Shown piece by piece: positions 59,574-64,000 of a stretch of 64,000 bases of DNA (position 1 is the stretch's first letter; every line of letters starts with the position of its first letter). The stretch comes from Mycobacterium sp. 1164985.4 (GTDB lineage Bacteria; Actinomycetota; Actinomycetes; Mycobacteriales; Mycobacteriaceae). The translations under genes and the position numbers were made by a program. The stretch is from NCBI RefSeq assembly GCF_001668575.1, contig NZ_LZMD01000094.1, forward strand, positions 1-64,000, written 5' to 3'. A model generated the notes under the pieces. It had not been told where the DNA came from. It ran no database searches and worked only from the letters and a program-made list of their open reading frames with translations.

Positions 59574-60692
59574 GTGTCAGCGAACGCGGGTCGCGGCGCC
59601 GTCGTTTTCCTCACCGGCGACGTGATGACAGGTCGCGGCGTCGATCAGATACTTCCGCATCCCGGTGATCCCGAATTGCGGGAATCGGTGATATCGGATG
59701 CGCGCACGTACGTCAAGCTTGCCGAGCGGGCCGGCGGTCGTATTCCAGCGCCGGTCGATTCCGACTGGCCGTGGGGCGAAGCCCTCGCGGTGCTCGACGA
59801 ACTGAAACCCGACGTTCGGCTGATCAATCTCGAGACAAGCGTCACGACATGCCGCGAGTTCGCTGCCGGTAAAGCGGTGCACTACCGGATGCATCCGGAC
59901 AATGTGGGGTGCCTGAACGCGGTCGGCCCGGACGTGTGCGCCTTGGCGAACAACCATGTCCTCGACTTCGGCCGTCGCGGTCTCATCGAGACTCTGCGCG
60001 TACTTTCGGCGGCGGGGATACGTTGTGCGGGAGCGGGTTTGGAAGGGGGCGACACTCACCGGCCGGTAAGGGTGCCTCTGCCGGGTGGAGGACATGCGGT
60101 GATCGCGTCTGTGGGTTCGCCGTCGAGCGGCATCCCACGCTCGTGGGCCGCCGCGTCCGGTCGGCCGGGTGTCGCGCTGATCGACGATCTCTCAAATGCC
60201 ACCGCCACGACGATCGCGGGCCGCCTGGTCGCCGACAAGCGGTCGGGCGACGTCGCGATCCTGTCGGTGCACTGGGGGTCGAATTGGGGATATGACGTCG
60301 GGGCCGGGCAGATCCGCTTCGCGCACCGGCTGATCGACGAAGGTGTCGATGTGGTGCACGGGCACTCATCGCACCACCCGCGTCCCATCGAGGTGTACCG
60401 CGGCAAGCTGATCCTCTACGGCTGCGGGGACACGGTCGACGACTACGAGGGCATCGCCGGATACGAGGCGTTTCGCCACGAGCTGCGCCTGTTGTACTTC
60501 GCATCGATCGAGCGCATCGGTGGCTGCCTGACCGAACTCAAGATGGTGCCGATGAGGATGCGGCGGATGCGGATGGAGAAGGCGACTGCCGAGGATGCCG
60601 GGTGGCTGCGAGCATCGGCGGAGAAGATGAGCGAGGCGTTCGGCACCCGCGTCGAGATGGCTGCCGACGGTGCACTGACCCTGCACGGATAG
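59574..60692 (+). CDS. CapA/PgsA-type metallophosphatase-like protein
   Basis: A 372-residue CapA-superfamily protein (PGA_cap domain). It has the metal-site motifs FLTGDVMTGRGVDQIL, NLETSVTTC, LANNHVLDFGRRG, VHWGSNWGYDV and HGHSSHHPRP in order. Family members act in poly-gamma-glutamate capsule synthesis or hydrolase-type reactions; here no other capsule genes are nearby, so the role is uncertain. GTG 59574 is chosen with a close GGAGAG; a start at 59511 would overlap the methyltransferase gene. Confidence 0.85.
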   Translation: MSANAGRGAVVFLTGDVMTGRGVDQILPHPGDPELRESVISDARTYVKLAERAGGRIPAPVDSDWPWGEALAVLDELKPDVRLINLETSVTTCREFAAGKAVHYRMHPDNVGCLNAVGPDVCALANNHVLDFGRRGLIETLRVLSAAGIRCAGAGLEGGDTHRPVRVPLPGGGHAVIASVGSPSSGIPRSWAAASGRPGVALIDDLSNATATTIAGRLVADKRSGDVAILSVHWGSNWGYDVGAGQIRFAHRLIDEGVDVVHGHSSHHPRPIEVYRGKLILYGCGDTVDDYEGIAGYEAFRHELRLLYFASIERIGGCLTELKMVPMRMRRMRMEKATAEDAGWLRASAEKMSEAFGTRVEMAADGALTLHG

Positions 60693-60731
60693 CTTTACGA
60701 TCGGCTAGTAAGCTCCTTGCCGATCGTAAAG
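60693..60731. promoter_or_regulatory. Perfect 13-bp inverted repeat upstream of the TetR gene
   Basis: CTTTACGATCGGC (60693-60705) and GCCGATCGTAAAG (60719-60731) pair at all 13 positions across a 13-bp spacer. The left arm starts at the base after the CapA stop, and the right arm ends 8 bp before the TetR ATG. It is probably the TetR autoregulatory operator. Confidence 0.75.
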
Positions 60732-60739
60732 GAGCCAGG

Positions 60740-61315
60740 ATGGCGGTGGTCGACGTCGAGCCGAGCGGCACTCGGCAGCGTCTCATCGACGTCGCCGTCG
60801 CGCTCTTCACCCGGCACAGTTACGCCGGCACGTCACTGCAGATGATCGCCGACGAACTCGGGTTCACGAAAGCCGCGATCTATCACCACTTCCGGACCCG
60901 CGAGCAGTTGCTGGCCGCGGTGCTGGAACCGATGTTCGCGCAGTTGCGCGTCATCGTGGATGCCGCCGAGGCGCAGCGCACGCCCCGCGCGAGGGCCGAA
61001 CACATGCTCAGCGGTTACGCCGACCTCGCGGTGCGCAACCGCGGACTGGTGGCCGTGCTGGCGGTGGATCCCAGCGTCGCCACCGCTCTGCAGCAGGATC
61101 GCGACTGGCGCGATTTGATCACGCGGCAACTGCGCCTGCTGGCCGATGTCGAGGCGGGACCGGCGGGCGAGATTCGCGCGGCCATGGTCTTCGCGGGCAT
61201 GGCCGGTGCGGTGGGACCGGCGTGGGTGAAGTTCGACGATCGCGCGCTTGCGGAAAATCTCAAAGATGCGGGCAGACGGACCTTGGGGTTGCGTGCGCCA
61301 CGTCGACCGACCTAA
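60740..61315 (+). CDS. TetR-family transcriptional regulator
   Basis: A 191-residue repressor. Its helix-turn-helix (TSLQMIADELGFTKAAIYHHFRTREQLL) occupies residues about 30-57. The ligand-binding domain has no recognised specificity. ATG 60740 has GGAG seven bases upstream and lies within a few bases of the perfect inverted repeat. It is followed after 37 bp by an SDR and then a thioesterase, so it probably controls that short operon. Confidence 0.9.
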   Translation: MAVVDVEPSGTRQRLIDVAVALFTRHSYAGTSLQMIADELGFTKAAIYHHFRTREQLLAAVLEPMFAQLRVIVDAAEAQRTPRARAEHMLSGYADLAVRNRGLVAVLAVDPSVATALQQDRDWRDLITRQLRLLADVEAGPAGEIRAAMVFAGMAGAVGPAWVKFDDRALAENLKDAGRRTLGLRAPRRPT

Positions 61316-61352
61316 CAACCTCTGCGACAGGGATTTACGAAAGGACAAGCGA

Positions 61353-62054
61353 ATGAAGACAGCTGTCGTCACCGGTGGCGGCTCGGGGATCGGCCGCGCG
61401 ATCGTGGACCGTCTGCGCGCCGACGGTTACCACGTCGCCATCATCGACCTGGCGCCCAATGACGACGAGTCCGCCTTCACCGCCGACGTCACCGATCGCG
61501 GGCAGGTCGATTCCGCGTTCTCGGCCGTCCGCGGCCAGTTGGGGCCAGTGTCGATTCTGGTCAATGCCGCAGGGCTGGACGGGTTCTCGCGGTTCGGTGA
61601 CATCACGTTCGAGAAGTGGCAACGCGTCATTGACGTCAACCTCAACGGCGTGTTCCACTGCGTCCAGGCGGTGCTGCCCGACATGGTGGAGGCCGGCTGG
61701 GGTCGGATCGTGAACATCTCGTCGTCGAGTACGCACTCCGGCGCGCCCTACATGGCGCATTATGTGGCGGCGAAATCGGCGGTGAACGGGCTGACAAAGA
61801 CGTTGGCGCTCGAATACGGGCCCGCCGGCATCACGGTGAACGCGGTGCCACCCGGTTTCATCGACACGCCGATGTTGCGTGCGGCCGAGGGGCGAGGGTA
61901 CCTCGGTGATATTCAGGCGACGATCGACGCAACCCCCGTGCGCCGCATGGGTAAACCCGAGGACATCGCGGCGACGTGCGCGTTCCTCGTTTCAGAGGAG
62001 GCCGGTTACATCACGGGCCAGATCATCGGTGTCAACGGCGGTCGCAACACCTAG
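61353..62054 (+). CDS. Short-chain dehydrogenase/reductase
   Basis: A 233-residue classical SDR with TGGGSGIG (residues 8-15), NAAG, NISSSST, YVAAK and the C-terminal GYITGQIIGVNGGRNT. The sequence is close to FabG/2-hydroxycyclohexane-carboxyl-CoA dehydrogenase-type SDRs. ATG 61353 has GAAAGGA upstream. It is probably part of the TetR-controlled operon. Confidence 0.9.
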   Translation: MKTAVVTGGGSGIGRAIVDRLRADGYHVAIIDLAPNDDESAFTADVTDRGQVDSAFSAVRGQLGPVSILVNAAGLDGFSRFGDITFEKWQRVIDVNLNGVFHCVQAVLPDMVEAGWGRIVNISSSSTHSGAPYMAHYVAAKSAVNGLTKTLALEYGPAGITVNAVPPGFIDTPMLRAAEGRGYLGDIQATIDATPVRRMGKPEDIAATCAFLVSEEAGYITGQIIGVNGGRNT

Positions 62055-62091
62055 CTGAGGCGGGCTGGAAGCGCTGTGCGAGGATCCGCAG

Positions 62092-62913
62092 ATGAGCACT
62101 GATGCCGCGTATTTCACGCCGACTGCTGACGGCGCGTACATGCCGTCAAGATTTGCCCAGAGCCACTGGGGTGATGATCACCTCAATGGGCCGGCCATCG
62201 TCGGGTTGGCGGCACAGGCGCTCGAGAAGGATTGCGGTTCGCCCGAGTTCATGCCGACGCGGATCACCGTGGACCTGTTCCGGGCGGCGCGAAACCTGCC
62301 GACCACGGTCGGAGTACGGGTGATTCGGGACGGCCGCCGGGTGCGTAATGCGGAATGCGAAGTGCTGCAGGACGGCCGGGCGGTCGCGCGTGCGACGCTG
62401 GTGCAATATCGGCGATCGTCGGCGCCTCCCGGCGAGGAGTGGATCGCTCCGGTGAACCTGCCGAAGTTTCCCACTCCGGACGATGATCTGGTGCCGTTCA
62501 TCGGCAGCGACGACGGCGGTTGGACGCGTTCGCCGGAGGCCCACCAGAACACGTCTCGCAAACGCTTCTTCCACGCGTGCGCCAATATCGTTCCCGGCGA
62601 ACCGGTCACACCGTTCGTCAGGGCGGTGACGATCGGCGAGTCGACCAGCCTGGTGACCAACCTGGGTACCGATGGAATCGGATACATCAACGGTGACCTG
62701 ACAGTGGCGTTGTCGCGCTTGCCGTTCGACGACTGGATCCTCGTTCAGGGTGACTCGCATTGGGTCGCCGACGGGATCTCCGTCGGTACGGCGACGCTGT
62801 TCGACCGGCGGGGCGCGTTCGGGTCCGGGATGGTGACCGCGGTGGCGAACCCGGCGGCGCAGATCGACTTTCGGGGTCGACCGTTCCCGCGGGGTGAGGT
62901 CAACTACGAATGA
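62092..62913 (+). CDS. Acyl-CoA thioesterase-like, double hotdog
   Basis: A 273-residue TesB-like protein with two hotdog halves: N-terminal SHWGDDHLNGPAIVGLAAQAL with MPTRITVDLFRAARN, and C-terminal VQGDSHWVADGISVGTATLFDR. It probably hydrolyses or binds an acyl-CoA and follows the SDR by 37 bp. ATG 62092 is used. Confidence 0.83.
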   Translation: MSTDAAYFTPTADGAYMPSRFAQSHWGDDHLNGPAIVGLAAQALEKDCGSPEFMPTRITVDLFRAARNLPTTVGVRVIRDGRRVRNAECEVLQDGRAVARATLVQYRRSSAPPGEEWIAPVNLPKFPTPDDDLVPFIGSDDGGWTRSPEAHQNTSRKRFFHACANIVPGEPVTPFVRAVTIGESTSLVTNLGTDGIGYINGDLTVALSRLPFDDWILVQGDSHWVADGISVGTATLFDRRGAFGSGMVTAVANPAAQIDFRGRPFPRGEVNYE

Positions 62914-62931
62914 TCACGTGACGATTCGGAG

Positions 62932-63333
62932 TCAGGGCTTCCTGCGGGTCCGCCCGCCGGGAGGTTTCTTGTCTGACTGCTGGCTGGAGGTCCGCGATGC
63001 GAAGCGGCCCACGGTCGCGACGCCTGGAATTCTGCCTACCGCGGTGTAGACGTCGTTGCCGGTGGCAATCAGCGCCTCGAGTTGCGGCAGGATGGCGTCC
63101 ATCGTCCGGATCATCGGATCGGCGAGTGCAAGATAGCGTTCGGCGCGGTCGATGGCCGCGTTGAGGCGCTCGGTCGCAGCGGCCAAGTTCTCGATCAGGT
63201 CGGGCACTTGGGCCATCATCTTCACCGACGCCGGCGGGATGCGCATGGCTTCGGTGGCGGCCGCCTGGGCGGTCTCGGCAGCGGCCTGCGCGGCTTCTCT
63301 GATCTCTTTCGGAGAGGGAACCTTGGGGCTCAT
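62932..63333 (-). CDS. Small helical protein, phasin-like in outline
   Basis: A 133-residue protein from ATG 63333. It has an Ala-rich helical start (IREAAQAAAETAQAAATEAMR), a mid-section of amphipathic helices (LIENLAAATERLNAAIDRAERYLA) and a basic C-terminus (SSQQSDKKPPGGRTRRKP). It has no cysteines and no signal peptide. It resembles mycobacterial phasin-like or scaffold proteins in composition only; no family is recognised. The frame upstream to 63408 lacks conserved content. Confidence 0.68.
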   Translation of the reverse strand: MSPKVPSPKEIREAAQAAAETAQAAATEAMRIPPASVKMMAQVPDLIENLAAATERLNAAIDRAERYLALADPMIRTMDAILPQLEALIATGNDVYTAVGRIPGVATVGRFASRTSSQQSDKKPPGGRTRRKP

Positions 63334-63947
63334 GTGACAACGATCCCGCACGGCGACCGGGTTGTCCGGTATTTGCCACGAACCATTCGCGTGGCGGACA
63401 GGGCACAAAACGTCACGTGACGAAAAGTGCAGGGTCCCGCGCCGGAGGTGGGGAGCGGCGGCACCGTCGGCTCAGGCGGATTGCGGTCGGCTTTTCATCG
63501 CATACCGATCCATGAGAAGTGCGCGCGGTCGATGCGCCTGACGGTAGTCAGCTTCGCTGCCAGATTGCGCGTCATAGACTCGAAACACACTCTGGGCGAG
63601 GATCTTTGGAGGGTAAGCGACATGGCTCCAAAACGTCACTGTGACGAAATGTGGGCGGTCGGGCCCGGGGAAGCCGGGGACGCTCGACGGGGGCGCCGTG
63701 GACGGGCGTCGTCGCCATGGGCGCGGGCCGGCCTACGTTGCTTGGACTCGCGGTTGTCGCGCGCGCGGCACCGATGTCGTCAGGGGCCGTGTAGTTAACG
63801 GGTTGATCGCACGCACCACGTGAGGGCAATCAACCGTTTAGGCGTCGATTCGCCGCGTCACTTCGCGCGGACTCCATGTCGGGGTGTACCGCCGAGGTAA
63901 AGAGCTGGTAACGGTGCGTGTTAATGGGGTGCGAGTAGGTCTAACAA
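63334..63947. other. Long probable non-coding region with repeated GTGACG palindromes
   Basis: No convincing gene is seen. It holds CGTCACGTGACG (63411-63422) and CGTCACTGTGACG (63634-63646), both flanked by AAAA on the left and GAAA on the right. GCCACG/CGTGGC (63375-63380 and 63390-63395) and GGTTGAT/ATCAACC (63801-63807 and 63829-63835) are further inverted repeats. GTAAC and GTTAA elements near 63908-63923 precede the next start. Frames in it (63427-63798 and 63641-63823) have Arg-rich, unlikely compositions. Confidence 0.55.
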
Positions 63948-64000
63948 ATGCCTGCGGACGAAGTCGGAGATCAGCCGTCTGCTAGGTGTGGGGGTCCGTG
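63948..64000 (+). CDS. Possible gene start running off the window
   Basis: ATG 63948 opens a frame (MPADEVGDQPSARCGGP) without a stop to the window end. It has only a weak TAGGT upstream. The 600-bp empty region before it would suit a gene with complex regulation, but the coding call cannot be supported from 17 codons. Confidence 0.3.
   Translation, partial: MPADEVGDQPSARCGGP

Noticed and set aside
63427-63798. 123-codon ORF in the right-end gap
   Set aside because: Arg/Gly/Ser-rich with no domain or Shine-Dalgarno support; palindromic elements lie inside it.

Overview
The window is high-GC actinobacterial DNA, almost certainly from a fast-growing mycobacterium (Mycolicibacterium type). The markers are an mce operon, KstD/KshA/Hsa steroid-ring enzymes, two-subunit FadE acyl-CoA dehydrogenases, small mycobacterial secreted proteins, and many GTG starts with ATGA/GTGA overlaps. 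No rRNA, tRNA, CRISPR array or insertion sequence was seen.

Left flank (1-8.7 kb) is ordinary sugar metabolism and small membrane or hypothetical genes: an SCO6745-family protein, a GntR regulator divergent from gluconokinase and a GntP permease, RDD, DoxX and DUF6328 membrane proteins, a xylulokinase, a metallo-beta-lactamase-fold hydrolase and two small ORFs.

Core (about 8.7-50.5 kb) is a catabolic island that looks like a second steroid-degradation locus. It holds KstD and two further KstD-family flavoproteins, KshA with a stand-alone 2Fe-2S ferredoxin, HsaA-, HsaC- and HsaD-like ring-A/B enzymes, two Baeyer-Villiger monooxygenases and an Old Yellow Enzyme. A beta-oxidation set (FadD, two FadE, enoyl-CoA hydratase, ADH, ALDH), SDRs, esterases, and PadR and IclR regulators complete it, with an mce operon (yrbEB-mceABCDEF) that lacks yrbEA. 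From memory and unchecked, the content resembles the 'C-19+' androstane cluster reported for M. smegmatis.

The main discovery is regulatory. Ten promoter regions across 9.3-50.1 kb carry a degenerate 19-bp palindrome, about TGTCCCG-STCAK-YGGRACA. In ten cases its edge lies exactly 40-42 nt from a start codon, and in most of these a TANNNT-like -10 ends 6-8 nt before that start. This predicts one regulon of mainly leaderless promoters, often divergent from a single shared site. Genes with a Shine-Dalgarno sequence lie 63-82 nt away instead, as expected if they have short leaders. The regulator is probably the PadR protein (whose own promoter has a site) or the IclR protein.

Right flank (50.6-64 kb) has an EamA exporter, a spermidine/putrescine-type ABC operon (potA-D-B-C), an Rv0910-like SRPBCC protein, an MFS exporter, a hydrolase, a methyltransferase, a CapA protein, a TetR regulator with a perfect 13-bp inverted repeat, an SDR, a thioesterase and a small helical protein. 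The last 0.6 kb appears non-coding apart from a possible gene start at the edge.
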